Positions 1 to 9,885 of a stretch of 64,000 nt of DNA are shown here, one piece after another; positions within the stretch are counted from its first letter, which is position 1, and the number at the start of each line of letters is the position of its first letter. A program made the position numbers and the translations under genes. The notes below the pieces were generated by a model. The model was not told the origin of the DNA. It saw only the letters and a list, made by a program, of their open reading frames with translations, and ran no database searches. The stretch lies in NCBI GenBank assembly GCA_012934845.2, contig WNNJ02000541.1, forward strand, positions 1 through 64,000. Direction: 5' to 3'. The stretch is from Pomphorhynchus laevis (lineage: Eukaryota > Acanthocephala > Palaeacanthocephala > Echinorhynchida > Pomphorhynchidae).

Positions 1-974
1 AAAGGTTTAAGTGAAAGTCGGTGTCAACATGGAAGCCTAGGAAAACGTGATTATCAACGATAGGAAGAATTTTAGAATTTAATGATACGGAGGGAGGTTC
101 GAAGCCGAGGCGTCGAGGTAGGATCCACATAATTTTGGATTTATCAGGATTCAGAGAAAGGCGAAGGGAAGAAAGATGATTGGAAATTGAGACAAGACAG
201 TCGGAAGCAGAAACACTAAGATCGTGAATACGATAAACAGGTGCATGAGCATAATGAGAATGTCATCAGCATGTTGCATAACATGGAAGTTAAATTTATG
301 ATAAATTGGAGACAAATCATCGAGAAGAGAGAAAAGCATAGGGCCTAATACGGAGCCTTGTAGAACACTGGACGGGGCTGACAAAGGATGGGAGATCGAA
401 GAGTTAGAATAGACGCGAAATGTACGGTTTGATAGATAGAAGAAAACCATGATACAGTGGGTAAAGAGAAGCCATAATCATGACGAAGGCGATGGAGAAG
501 AATCGAGTGATGGACGATGTCAAAAGCAGACGATAGATCAAGAGAAACTATGACACTACATAATTTATGATCGCGCGATATGAGTAAGTCGTTATAAACT
601 TTAAGACATGCAATTTCGGTAGAGTAATTAGAGCGAAAAGCGGCTTGGAATGGAGGAAATAAGTTAGAGGAAAAGAGATATATATTATATTGCTTAAGAA
701 CGAGACGCTCAATGAGTTTGCAATGGGTTTGGAGAAGTGAAATAATACAGTAAGAAGATGGTAGTGAGGAGTCAAGAGATTGCTTTTTGATGAGAGGATG
801 AACAGTAGCGTATTTCCAGATGCAAGGAAATGTACGGCTACGGATGGACGAGTTGAACAATTTGGTTAGGAGGGGTAAGATATATGAGCAGATATTTTTA
901 AGCAAGTGAGTTAGAATTGGGTCAGAAGGAGAGGTTTTATTAGGTAATGACATCAGAACCGAAGAAACTTCATC
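1..974 (-). mobile_element. L2-like LINE 1, reverse transcriptase half, copy A (runs off window)
   Basis: On the minus strand 953-345 reads SLPNKTSPSDPI, then STEIACLKVYNDLL and SLDLSSAFDIVHHSIL, which are reverse transcriptase motifs of L2/CR1-type LINEs. A second frame at 450-151 adds SVLQGSVLGPMLFSLL and the catalytic HADD box. The element continues on the minus strand from 3658-6182. It was split by an insertion whose flanks share ATC (972-974 and 3655-3657), a possible 3-bp target duplication. The 3' end is outside the window here but visible in copy B, down to 23521. Several frame breaks make it inactive. Confidence 0.85.
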
Positions 975-1869
975 TTTCCAGCTGTCTTATCTCAATTTCC
1001 AATCATCTTTCTTCCCTTCGCCTTTCTCTGAATCCTGATAAATCTAAAATTATGTGGATCCTACCTCGAAGCTTCGGCGGAGAACCTCCTTCCGTATCAC
1101 TAAATTCTACAATTCTTCCTATCGTTGATAATTTCGTTTTCCTAGGCTTTCATTTCGACAACCGACTTTCACTTAAACCTTTCGTTAGTGATAAAGTACG
1201 CTCATCTACCTTGAAACTCCGCAATCTCCGTCAAGTTTGTAGATTGATCGATTTCCCTTCTTGTATGACTCTCATATCTTCTCTTCTCAAGACTTGATTA
1301 CTGTCTTAGTCTATTTTCCAACTCACCTAAATCCACTCTTCTTCCTTTACAACGCATCATCAACGCTGCCGTTCGAGTTCTCCTCCGTCTTCGTCGTTTT
1401 GATCATACATCCCACTATCTTGTTTCTCTTGATTGGCCTACCATTTATTGTCGTGTTCAAATTCGTCTTCGTATCATTGCTTTTTGCCTTATAAATTATC
1501 ATACCCCTTCATTTCTCAACCTTCCTTTTCTCGACAATTCTCGTACTGTGTATTGTGCTCTGCGTTCCCGTAATTCCCTTCTTTTACTTGTCCCAAACTA
1601 CTCTACCTCCTTTGGACTCCGCTCCTTCATTGTGGCTGCTCCTCTATCGTGGAATCAACTGCCTATTCATATCCGCCAATCAACATCTATGCCGTACTTC
1701 AAACGCTAAATCCAATTTTATTTCAACAATAAACTAATTACCTGTGACCTTTGATGTTCTTTTTTTGTTTGTTTGTGGTCATGTAAGCGTGCATTATGCA
1801 CGCATTTGCCACGTTTAATAAATTATTGTATTATTTTTAATAAATTATTGTATTATTATCAATAATAAT
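975..1869 (+). mobile_element. L2-like LINE 2, 3' fragment, copy A
   Basis: A 5'-truncated plus-strand element. It opens in the region after the catalytic box (SLNPDKSKIMWILPR, then FLGFHFDNRLSLKPFV) and continues in broken frames to the typical LINE C-terminus, readable as SFIVAAPLSWNQLP. The 3' UTR holds GTGGTCATGTAAGCGTGC and ends in TATT/AATAAT repeats, with TAATAAATTATTGTATTATT given twice. It is inserted into L2-like LINE 1 in the opposite orientation and is about 90 percent like it where they overlap, so bases 1-190 and 980-1170 form an inverted repeat. Confidence 0.85.
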
Positions 1870-1898
1870 AAAACCCTCCTCTTTCCGAGGAGGGTTTT
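1870..1898 (+). repeat. 12-bp perfect inverted repeat at the 5' junction of the R2-type insert (also 26052-26080)
   Basis: The arms AAAACCCTCCTC and GAGGAGGGTTTT flank a 5-base loop. The right arm is the first coding sequence of the R2-type fragment (EEGF of the EEGFTQGDP motif). The left arm is its exact inverted copy next to the AATAAT tail of the preceding LINE. I read this as a snap-back at second-strand synthesis during insertion. Confidence 0.85.
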
Positions 1899-2129
1899 AC
1901 GCAGGGCGACCCATTCGCAATGCCATGCTTTCCCTAGCCTCTTTACCGCTAATAGACAAAATTCGACGGACCGTCCCAGGTGTGCATCAAGTTTGGTTTG
2001 CCGACGACGCGAATTTTGTTGGTTGCCCAAGCAAAATCAAAGTATGGAAAGTTCTTTCAACAGACGGTATAAAGTACGGTTATTTCGTCAACCCGAGCAA
2101 GTCGCAAATACTATCGCACCATCGCCTAC

Positions 2130-3209
2130 ATGCTGACCAGCTACCGTCACAAGACAAAGATATTTTATGACGCAATGAGGGTGCTTGGATCTGCAGTTGG
2201 TACACCTGATTATGAAGCAGCGGAACTCAGCCAACGTGTGGATGCATGGTCAACATTACTAAGTCGTCTAGGCGAGGTCGCAAAAATCGACCCACATGTA
2301 GCCTATGCAGGACTACCACAGGCCATACAAGCAAAGTGGATTTATACCACAAGAACAATAAAGTGCGACAATGCTCTTTTAAATGGCATATCCGAGCAAT
2401 TGAATAAAGAGCTCCTGAGCATCATAGCAGGATTGCCAATCGAAAATGGATGGGAAACCATCGTGACATCCCCTGTAGGTATGGGCGGTCTAGGAGTTCA
2501 CGACCCCTTCCTAACCGCTCGTTCAAACTACGACCTCTCACAATCAATTAGCAACATCTACGAGTTGGGAATTACCGGACAGGCTTTGCGCGACATGCAA
2601 TTAAAACAAATCAAACAGCTAGCGACATGTCATGATAATATACAAAACAAACGGTTGTCAGTTGCCCTTCTCAAAATGGATATAGTTGCCCAGAACGCAA
2701 CCAAACATGCTCGAAGAGAAGGCGCATCATCGTGGCTAAGCATCCTGCCCCTTAAAACTGATAAATTATACCTGTCTCCAAGGGAGTTCAGAGACGCTAT
2801 CTCAGCACGCTATGGACAAACTCCGTCAGACCTGATCGGCAGAGCATGCCCATGTGGCGAACAACTGTCGCTGGGGCACGGACTTTCATGTCCAAAAGGT
2901 GGATTGCCATCTATTCGGCATGACTCCGTTCGGGACGAAATTGCCAGGGAATTGGCGTCAATCGGTTGTGACATTGAGGTTGAACCAGTGCTGCAACCTA
3001 TTCCAGACAACTTACATCTCGACACGGCAACAACATGTCGTGATTATGGTGCCCGACTTGATATATCCTGCCTAGGCTTAGGAAAGGGCGATTCGAGCGG
3101 ACGTTCTTCGACGTCAACGTATTTAATATTTTTGCTCAGTCGTACGTCAGCCGACCAGTCGATCCAGCATTTGACTACAATGTATCGCGAAAAAATGTTA
3201 AATATCTAA
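2130..3209 (+). CDS. Reverse transcriptase thumb and R2-type endonuclease of element g, copy A
   Basis: An open frame of 359 codons; the ATG is incidental because the true frame enters from upstream. Residues 99-122 hold the IAGLP and GMGGLGVHDP motifs that follow the polymerase in this superfamily. The CCHC knuckle is C240, C242, H250, C254, followed by the RHD box at 263-265 and VEPVLQPIPD. A frameshift just after the first catalytic Asp region moves the second half (TFFDVNVFNIFAQSY, then the conserved KVKHGKFISLIFSWSGGMG) into another frame, continued at 3215-3562. The family encodes the nicking and reverse-transcribing protein for target-primed integration. This copy is dead. Confidence 0.85.
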   Translation: MLTSYRHKTKIFYDAMRVLGSAVGTPDYEAAELSQRVDAWSTLLSRLGEVAKIDPHVAYAGLPQAIQAKWIYTTRTIKCDNALLNGISEQLNKELLSIIAGLPIENGWETIVTSPVGMGGLGVHDPFLTARSNYDLSQSISNIYELGITGQALRDMQLKQIKQLATCHDNIQNKRLSVALLKMDIVAQNATKHARREGASSWLSILPLKTDKLYLSPREFRDAISARYGQTPSDLIGRACPCGEQLSLGHGLSCPKGGLPSIRHDSVRDEIARELASIGCDIEVEPVLQPIPDNLHLDTATTCRDYGARLDISCLGLGKGDSSGRSSTSTYLIFLLSRTSADQSIQHLTTMYREKMLNI

Positions 3210-3587
3210 AAAGGGTGACGAAAGTAAAGCACGGTAAATTCATTTCGCTGATATTTTCTTGGTCAGGTGGTATGGGAAAGGAGTCGCAAGCCTTGATAAA
3301 ACGGATAGCAACGGCAATAGCGCAAAGGGGTATTATTGAATGCGCGCATGCTGTTACACACTTAAAGCGTCACATCTCATTCATAATAGCCCGATCGGCC
3401 TCCGCATGCCTCAGAAGCGCGCGATCACAATCAAAAATCAAACAATTCGCGAACCAAAGCGCCCGAACAGCCGTGGATACTTGTGGTGAACTCGGTAAAA
3501 CAATCAGATGGGGCGACGAAGAAGGTGGCGAACTTTGCCAATTTCAACAATTGTATATATAAACAAATGATCGCTCAATCGTTTAGT

Positions 3588-3607
3588 GGGCCTATTTGCG
3601 GGAACCC
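3588..3607 (+). promoter_or_regulatory. Conserved 3' UTR motif of R2-type family (also 27770-27789)
   Basis: In element sense it reads GGGCCTATTTGCGGGAACCC, just before the AT-rich tail. The same G-G-C-C ... G-G-G-A-A-C-C block is found at the ends of five other elements here (13138, 13593, 18707, 19195, 22692, all minus strand). It could be a short RNA hairpin recognised by the element's reverse transcriptase. That role is inferred. Confidence 0.7.
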
Positions 3608-4459
3608 CTTTTTGTAAATTTATTAAATAAATTTATTATTAAAAAAATATTATTATCAAACGAAACGGGAAGAAGGTGAAATAGTCCTGGGACGGAAGTA
3701 TTTAAAGAGAAGAGTGGGTACAAGGGGGCTATGGGTGGTAGGGAAAGTAAATTAGATAGCTTAGTTTGTAGATAAGAAGAAAAATCATCAGGATTTATAT
3801 TACAAGGGGTAGATGATCGTGAAAGAATTGAGTTTACAATGAGATTTTTCAATAAGATTGATTTTCCAATTAGATTTAGAGTTGGAGAATGACTCGAGTT
3901 GATTTCGCAAAGAGAGAGTACGTTTAGTACCTATAAGAATGAGATGTGAACGGCGTAGAGAAAAGTAGGAATCACGAATATTTGGAGGGAGTGAGTTGGG
4001 AGAACGTTTAAGAAAGCGTTTATACATACGAAAAGCGTGACGAAGTCGACGCTTAGAAAGACTACAGTCAGAATCTAACCAGGGAGAATGGCGCAAGCGC
4101 TTGGAATGTCTAAGTCGACTAGGCAGAAGATTATTGAGGATCGACGTAAGTTCAGAATTAAACATAATGCAGAGATCATCGGGAGAGAGATAGTTAAGAG
4201 GAAGTGAAAAGAGGTAAGAATTGAGTACGGTTGTGCGGAGAATAGGGATATCGAGAAGTTTCCAGAGTCGACTTGGTGTGGATTATGTTAAAGGCGGAGA
4301 AGGAGGATGGGGACGAGTAAGAGTGAGATTGACAAGGAAATGATCGGACAAACCAGGATCAGTAATTGACAAGGAGGTATGGTCATTGAAGCAGTTAGGA
4401 ACAGCAATGATGTCGAGAGCACCGCCTAGAATATGAGTTGGGCTTGTTGAAAGTAATAT

Positions 4460-4648
4460 TTAGTTAAAATCAGAAAAAAGATTAGTTAAAGTGATAGAGT
4501 CAGAGTCAGACGGGCGATCAAGACGAATGTTAAAGTCACCGAGAACAAAAGAATGAGTATAAGACAATGAACAGTGATACATTAGATCTGCAAGGTCGTT
4601 AAATAAGATACGTGATGGGGCAACTGAACCTGTACGGTATACAATCAC
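4460..4648 (-). CDS. APE-type endonuclease, GDFN segment, of L2-like LINE 1, copy A
   Basis: 62 codons on the minus strand with IVYRTGSVAPS and VLGDFNIRLDRPSDSD. These are the middle strands of the APE fold with the Asp-Phe-Asn catalytic triplet. It is separated from the N-terminal part by a frame break of a few dozen bases. Confidence 0.75.
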   Translation of the reverse strand: MIVYRTGSVAPSRILFNDLADLMYHCSLSYTHSFVLGDFNIRLDRPSDSDSITLTNLFSDFN

Positions 4649-4696
4649 AAGTTCCAGAGGAAAAGGACTTGATAATCTGCATATAAGTAATTCGAA

Positions 4697-5041
4697 TCAG
4701 GTGTAACGGATGTTAACGTTGATTTTACGTAAAGACATTGGGTGACGAGCAATGACAACAATATCGCCATGGTTAGAAGCAGTAGATGTATGAGATGCAA
4801 TTTGACGAGCCGATTCAACTAGAGAACAACCAGAGCGACATAGACGACGAATAGCAAGATCGTCGGAGTCAGTGTGCCGGGATTCGGTAATGCAGTGAAT
4901 ATCGATAGATAATTGATCAAAGATATCAAGGAGCATATCAGCTTTAAGAATGGAGCGAGTGATGAATAGACTAAGACGAAAAGTATGCTTAGGAGCGAGA
5001 TCGACCAGCGAAGAAGACAAGGGGGAGAGATGGGACCCCAT
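4697..5041 (-). CDS. APE-type endonuclease, N-terminal part, of L2-like LINE 1, copy A
   Basis: The minus-strand frame reads LSLFITRSILKADMLLDIFD, then IHCITESRHTDSDDLAIRRL and NHGDIVVIAR. This is the order of the APE endonuclease of non-LTR elements: the catalytic Glu in the TE box, then DD, then the GG/GD-I-V strand. The next part, including IVYRTGS and FVLGDFNIRLDRP, is in another frame at 4648-4460. The linker (RHSPWLDSDC, 4165-3800) follows, also shifted. The enzyme would nick DNA to prime reverse transcription. Confidence 0.75.
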   Translation of the reverse strand: MGSHLSPLSSSLVDLAPKHTFRLSLFITRSILKADMLLDIFDQLSIDIHCITESRHTDSDDLAIRRLCRSGCSLVESARQIASHTSTASNHGDIVVIARHPMSLRKINVNIRYT

Positions 5042-6174
5042 CGAATTTTTGGCCTTGTGTGTACAACGTGAAAATTTCCATTGATTTGACGTATAAATAA
5101 GGATGACTCGCCGTTGGTTTCACGTCGATGTTTCTCAATGCGAGCTAAATTGAGCTGGGCAATATCAGAAGGGGAGCGGTCAGGAAAGATACGACTAGTA
5201 GACGAAGTGGTAAGAAGTTTAAAACGTTGGGAGAGTACCGAAGAGGCATGTGAACTATGTTGGAAAACGATTTTCATGAGTGGGGGACTGAGATGATTGG
5301 ATTTAGTGGATTTGTTTAAACGAATAAAGGATACAGGAGCGATATTATTGAAGATGGATGGGTTATCATCAGGAAGAATGGTTGCTAGGATAGACCTGAA
5401 AGCAGATACATCATCATCGAGGCGAGATTGTGGAGAAGCAGATTCGGAAAGCTTTAAGTTTGATATGATTATACAGCAATCGCGCGAATGAAAACGATTT
5501 CGTGGAAGTTGTGGATGGAGCAAGCTGGTAGGAGTCGAGGCAGATGAGCAGATAGAAGTGGAAATGACAGGGGTGCTTGATAGAGAATTAATATTGTTTG
5601 CAGCAAGTGTGACAGGAGCGGGGTGTTGAATCGGTTGATCAGAGATGTGACTGAAGATGATTTTAAATGAAGGTTGTAAATTATTTGGAAGTGTTACGTG
5701 GGAGGTAGAGTAAGGGGAATTAAGATAGGTTGAGGTATGTGTGACAGGAGTGGAGTGTTGAATCAGTTTATCGGAAATGTTACTGGAAATGATTTTTATG
5801 GAAAGATATAGATTATTGAGAAGTGATACGGGGGAGGTCGAGTAAGAAGTACCTGATGAGAATAAAAAAGTTTGAGATTTGTTTTGTTTGGGGTAGGAAT
5901 AGGAAAGAGGAGGTACGAGATGAAAAGCTTTACCGTTAGCATTTCTAGAATAAGAAAGATTAAAGGAAGTTTGGTACGTAGTTGAACGAGGAGTGTGTGA
6001 GAGAGTAGGTTCAATAATGGGATTATAAGATGCGAAGTCATGTGTTGATGCGAGGGAAACATCTAAAACAGCATTGGTCTGAGTGATCGTGTGTGATACA
6101 AGAGTAGAGGAGCAGGATAACTGTAGTAGTCGTACTGATTTCCAAAAACCGCATGTGAACTTTAACATTTGCAT
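4819..6174 (-). CDS. ORF1-type protein of L2-like LINE 1, copy A
   Basis: A frame of 451 codons on the minus strand. The first half is Ser/Thr/Pro-rich and of low complexity, with a repeated PVTxxxxxLNS pattern. The segment around residues 225-370 (RDCCIIISNLKLSES ... MKIVFQHSSHASSVL ... SRIFPDRSPSDIAQLNLARI ... NGESSLFIRQINGNF) has the layout of an RNA-recognition-motif ORF1 domain followed by the usual basic C-terminal domain. The last 70 residues are hydrophobic and lie over the endonuclease frame, so they are probably out-of-frame read-on. ORF1 proteins bind the LINE RNA. Confidence 0.65.
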   Translation of the reverse strand: MQMLKFTCGFWKSVRLLQLSCSSTLVSHTITQTNAVLDVSLASTHDFASYNPIIEPTLSHTPRSTTYQTSFNLSYSRNANGKAFHLVPPLSYSYPKQNKSQTFLFSSGTSYSTSPVSLLNNLYLSIKIISSNISDKLIQHSTPVTHTSTYLNSPYSTSHVTLPNNLQPSFKIIFSHISDQPIQHPAPVTLAANNINSLSSTPVISTSICSSASTPTSLLHPQLPRNRFHSRDCCIIISNLKLSESASPQSRLDDDVSAFRSILATILPDDNPSIFNNIAPVSFIRLNKSTKSNHLSPPLMKIVFQHSSHASSVLSQRFKLLTTSSTSRIFPDRSPSDIAQLNLARIEKHRRETNGESSLFIRQINGNFHVVHTRPKIRWGPISPPCLLRWSISLLSILFVLVYSSLAPFLKLICSLISLINYLSIFTALPNPGTLTPTILLFVVYVALVVL

Positions 6175-6225
6175 AACATTTTATACATGAATTTCAGCAT
6201 TTGAAACTTTTAGATATCATTAATT

Positions 6226-6382
6226 ATGAATCCACTGTCATCGAGTACCGCTGCCAATCTTAAAGATCTATTTTGTCCATCTATAGGATTACTGTGTAGT
6301 GCCGATGTACACCAAATTTTGGATCAACATGGTATATCTCCTTATCAGCTGTTTTATCAGTATCGACAATTGAAATGTGAAG
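6226..6382 (+). CDS. TRAPPC8: TRAPPC8 coding exon 1, copy A
   Basis: The ATG at 6226 has an in-frame stop 15 bases upstream and opens 52 codons plus one base before a GTAATT donor at 6383. The peptide aligns without gaps over about 34 residues to the N-terminus of TRAPPC8: the stretch FCPSIGLLCSADVHQ matches human FVPCVAALCSDEAER as I remember it, and LFYQYRQL matches LLKPFSRL. TRAPPC8 is the Trs85-type subunit of TRAPPIII, which works with the Rab1/Ypt1 exchange core in ER-Golgi traffic and autophagy. The first base of the next codon is left over, which fits exon 2. The 5' end of an antisense L2-like LINE lies only about 45 bp upstream, so the host promoter or a noncoding exon is not visible. 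In the tandem model this is the upstream copy of the exon. Confidence 0.78.
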
Positions 6383-7149
6383 GTAATTAATTTTATAAAT
6401 ACTGAACGTAATTGATATTTTATATATGTTGATTTGATATTTTGATTTAATATTTTGATTTATATATTTTGATAAGACAAGCATTATAAATGAGTTTTTA
6501 TTAAAACCAAATGCCAATAAAGCAAACGAGTCGAATGATCGTCAGACAACATTAAAAGGACCGAAACGTGAAAGGTAGCTATCGGATCAGTAGATCATGA
6601 GGTTTACCAATACTGAAATGTAGCTTACTGCTCTTGGTTTATAGGATTGAAGCAAAGTGCAGTGTCAAAATGAGTATCGCATAAATAAGATTTTCCAGAG
6701 ATAACAAAAGAACGCATTTGTTAAGAATGCATGACGCTTCGATATGCTTAATAAAAACTTAATAACCGATATTTCATTGTTACATTGAGATTGCAACGTG
6801 GTTGTTGAATTCGGACAATGGCAAGAAAATGAGTAATTTAATTGTTTATTATTTAGAGTTACAATTTTAAAATCAATTGATAAAAAATTGTTTTGTTTTT
6901 CCTATAATGCTTGCATTATATAACAAAATATAAAAAATTATGTTGTGCTGTTTAGCTATGTTTACTCTATGCTGTTTAGTTTAGTCTTTCCAATTTAATT
7001 CCAATTAGCATACATGCCAATATGTAGATATAATAATATTATGTCAAATTATAAAGCAGACTGAATATGTGAAAGATACATTGTAACGAATTCATCATTA
7101 TTATTAATGTTTCAACAGCACATAAAAGCATGGCTTAATTGGCTGGTTC
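6383..7149 (+). other. TRAPPC8 intron 1, first part: no gene seen
   Basis: AT-rich sequence starting at the GTAATT donor, with TTGATATTTTGATT repeats around 6412-6475. I found no coding similarity, promoter or RNA gene in it. The same sequence is present at 30565-31331. Confidence 0.6.
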
Positions 7150-7889
7150 ACTGCAGAAAAAAATAAAATAAAAGTATCACAAATACGGAAAAGCAGCTTT
7201 CCCCATGGCATCCTCCATCCTTAATTTCTTTTTGAATTTGTTGATATTGCTACTGCACACTGTTGACTCTCCGAGCCTATTCCACAGAGATACAACTCGC
7301 CGATCAAATTGGACAGCTCGTGATTTTCTTATCCTTTCACGTCGCAGGGTTAAACCATGGCCTCGGAGGATATTGGATGAGCGCAAATGAAGACAATCTC
7401 GAAGTGGATGATCCAAATCATTAAGAATTTGCCAGACCATACTCATATCGATGTACCGGCGGGTCCACGTGACAGTCTCAAGTCTAAGTGCTTTTAATCG
7501 ATCAGGGTACGACAAAAATTTCAGTTGCGGTGCTAGCTTGGTAGCTCTATGAAGTACCCTCTCTGAACTAATATGTTCTTTTTAATTTTGGGGATACACA
7601 CACGGCGCAGCATATAGAATACGGCTCAACACATGAGCAAAGATTAGCGGACGTAGGGCAAATTGATTGAGTGCAATGAAAGTGCGTCGAAGTTGACCGA
7701 TTATCCCCAACGCATTTGAACAAGCATGGACAGTATGTGTGACGGTACTTAAATCACTGTTTATCCACACTGCCAAGTCCTTATATTTGCTCACTCGTTC
7801 TATATCACTGCTTTGAAAGCTATAATTAACTAAAGATTGAGCATTTCCGCCACGAACACGTAAATGTTTGCATTTTGATATATTTACAA

Positions 7890-8405
7890 TCAACCTATTG
7901 AGCAGAGCCCAATTTCGACTTCATCGATATCCCGTTGCAGTTTAACTATATCATTGGGTGAACGAATTGCCCGCCAGATTTTCAAATCGTCTGCATATAA
8001 AAGCATCCGAGAATCAATAAATTCCGGGATATCGTTGATGTAGACACTAAATAACAATGGACCCAATACTGAACCTTGAGGCACCCCTATATTACATGGC
8101 CGCGAAGAAGAGTAAAAATTATCTACATGCACACAATAACTACGATTGCTTAAAAACGATTCAATCCATCTAACAAGCAAAAATGGAATGCCACTTTTCT
8201 CTAGTTTATTTAGGAGGAATCTATGGTCTACTCTGTCAAATGCCTTAGAGAAATCGAAGAATATGATGTCAGTAGCAATTGATACGGCTTTATTAGCTGA
8301 CCAATCAAGATGGGCTGCGAGTAGATTAGTAACTGTCGAATAATCCTTACGGAAACCATGTTGCTCAGAAGCTATTACATTATTCTCACTATAAAACTTG
8401 ACCAT
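7890..8405 (-). CDS. Reverse transcriptase core of CR1-like LINE, copy A
   Basis: 171 codons with the conserved boxes in order: SEQHGFRKDYSTVTNLL, FFDFSKAFDRVDHRFLL (motif A), RWIESFLSNR, VPQGSVLGPLLFSVYINDIP (motif B) and MLLYADDLKIW (motif C, YADD), then SPNDIVKLQRDID. All catalytic Asp residues are present in this fragment, but the frame ends right after and the protein is incomplete on both sides. Confidence 0.92.
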   Translation of the reverse strand: MVKFYSENNVIASEQHGFRKDYSTVTNLLAAHLDWSANKAVSIATDIIFFDFSKAFDRVDHRFLLNKLEKSGIPFLLVRWIESFLSNRSYCVHVDNFYSSSRPCNIGVPQGSVLGPLLFSVYINDIPEFIDSRMLLYADDLKIWRAIRSPNDIVKLQRDIDEVEIGLCSIG

Positions 8406-8414
8406 ATAACCATG

Positions 8415-8468
8415 TATAATTCGCTCTAATTACTATAATTCGCTCTAACCTTGTATAATTCGCTCTAA
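8415..8468 (+). repeat. Triplicated 15-mer TATAATTCGCTCTAA (also 32596-32649)
   Basis: The 15-mer occurs at 8415-8429, 8434-8448 and 8454-8468 with 4-5 base spacers. It sits where sequence between linker and polymerase of the CR1-like LINE has been lost, and looks like filler DNA from a repaired deletion. Confidence 0.9.
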
Positions 8469-8999
8469 TATACATACACGAGCCTTTATCGCAGTAGCCA
8501 GCTCAGTATCAAACCAACGAACGCTTTTCCGACTAGTCTTAGAATCCAAAGGTAAGAATTTTACCATTAGAGAATAAAGCGTCACGCGAAAATGATCCCA
8601 GGCCTCGTCAACTCCGACAACAGCCGGATCAGGCCAACTTACTCTATGCAGCTTTGATGTAATAACATCATAGTTCGCCCGAAAAACATTAATCTGACGT
8701 TTGTACCGAGCATGATGAAACACCCTCATTTGTATATTTAGCAAAACTTTAACTACACATTATATAACGAATTGTAAATTTTATTTTTAAAAGTTGTTTT
8801 AATACTTTTAATCGTTGTTTATTATTCAAATAATTTAGAAAGTTGTTTAATATTTTGAATGGTTCATAGATATACATATTCGATTATAGTAGAAAAACAA
8901 AAATTATAATTATTTATTATCGAATTGTTAAATTTTGATTTATTGATTTAGCATAATATTTATTTATTTATTTTTATTTTTTTATATTTTTTATTTACA

Positions 9000-9140
9000 T
9001 TAGCCCTGTATTTGGCCCGGTTGCTATGCTTATTTGAAGAATAAAAGCCGAAACCTGATTGCATATTAGTTATTTTGATAGCATCTAATCCTTATTCCTA
9101 TAAATCATCTGTTATTAGTCAATTCATAAAAATTGACTTT
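9000..9140 (+). repeat. Interspersed repeat family Z, copy 1 (also 33181-33321)
   Basis: This segment shares two blocks with 59925-60095. Here GTATTTGGCCCGGTTGCTATG and AAACCTGAT...AGTCAATTCATA run in the same direction; in the other copy the first block is inverted. No coding capacity is visible. It ends in a small palindrome (AGTCAATT ... AATTGACT). I cannot name the family. Confidence 0.6.
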
Positions 9141-9235
9141 TTTAAATTTCAATATTAAATTTTAACTTGATATAAGTTATAAAATCATATAACCATTATT
9201 TATAATTATTTATAAATTAAAAAGCAGATTTATTT

Positions 9236-9885
9236 TTACGTAGCAAATGTGTGCCAGCGCACGCTTACATGACCACCACCACAACAAAAAAATCTAAATC
9301 ATGTTTCAAGGAGGTGTGCACGTAGACGGCATTTGAGTGCAATAAAAAAGGGAGCGCGGCAGACGTCGAGTGGGAGCTGATTCCAGGCGAGTGAAGCGGG
9401 GCGACGAGGAAGGATCGGAGACCATAGCTGTTAGAGTAATCGGGACCTTGGAGTAAAAGGGAATTACTGAACGCAGTGATATAGAGGTGGGTTGATGAAG
9501 GAAGGTTGATTAAGGAAGGTATATGAACAATGGGAAGCCGACAACGATGAGATGAAAAGTTGCGAGAGGAAGGCAGAGTTGTATGCAGATGTGGATGGTG
9601 GGTTAGGAGAGTTTGGCAAGATATTTAGATGTTTGGTCAAAGCGACAGAGACGTAGGATAACTCGAACGGCGGAGTTGATAATGTGTTGTAGGGATAGAA
9701 TGATGGATTTTGGAGAATTCGCCAAAATGCCGTGGCAGTAATTGATTATAGGGGAAAAAGCGATGAAAGAAGAAACATACAGGAACGGAAGTCGATAAGG
9801 GAGCGGATACCGCGGATGTCACGGAGAATTAAGTTAGACGAGACGACCTTGTTACGGACGAAGGGTTTAAGAGAAAGGTGATCAA
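9236..9885 (-). mobile_element. L2-like LINE 3, 3' fragment, copy A
   Basis: Minus strand, starting near LSLKPFVRNKVVSSNLILRD and ending with the family 3' UTR (GTGGTCATGTAAGCGTGC, GCACACATTTGC). The C-terminal coding end is readable as AWNQLPLDVCRA. Frames are broken. Same family as LINEs 1, 2, 4 and 5 but a separate, older insertion. Confidence 0.8.

Larger units (their letters stand above)
1887..3657 (+). mobile_element. R2-superfamily (restriction-like endonuclease) LINE fragment g, copy A
   Basis: A 5'-truncated element starting in reverse transcriptase motif B (EEGFTQGDP), then WFADD, a thumb region, and a C-terminal zinc-knuckle and restriction-like endonuclease. It is inserted into the AATAAT tail of L2-like LINE 2, so the two now form one composite insertion inside L2-like LINE 1. 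Its 3' UTR ends with the family motif at 3588-3607 and an AT-rich tail. Frames shift near 2165 and near 3095. Confidence 0.88.
3658..6182 (-). mobile_element. L2-like LINE 1, 5' half, copy A
   Basis: On the minus strand this runs from the 5' end through ORF1, the APE-type endonuclease and the linker up to the start of the polymerase, where the composite insertion (975-3657) cuts it. The other half is at 1-974. Without the insert the element would be about 4.1 kb, judged from copy B, so it was probably full length when it landed directly upstream of TRAPPC8 exon 1 in antisense. Confidence 0.85.
7150..8745 (-). mobile_element. CR1-like LINE, copy A
   Basis: Minus strand, 5' to 3': linker (8744-8445, VRWFDTELATAIKARV), polymerase (8405-7890), thumb (7893-7582, NISKCKHLRVRG and SRILYAAPCVYP), C-terminus (7515-7177, YPDRLKALRLETVTWTRRYIDM and VVSLWNRLGEST). 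This is the domain order of CR1/Jockey-type LINEs. The element is 5'-truncated before the endonuclease and shifts frame between pieces. The linker-polymerase join at 8405-8445 is disturbed by a triplicated 15-mer. In copy B (31332-32926) the C-terminal frame is shortened by the single-base difference. Confidence 0.85.

Noticed and set aside
1-190. 5' inversion of one L2-like LINE by twin priming, to explain opposite-facing halves at 1-974 and 975-1869
   Set aside because: The two parts overlap in sequence and each has its own 3' end (seen in copy B), so they are two separate insertions.
1870-1898. GC-rich hairpin followed by TTTT, like a bacterial terminator
   Set aside because: The right arm encodes EEGF of a LINE polymerase motif in a plainly eukaryotic context. 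The hairpin is an insertion-junction product.
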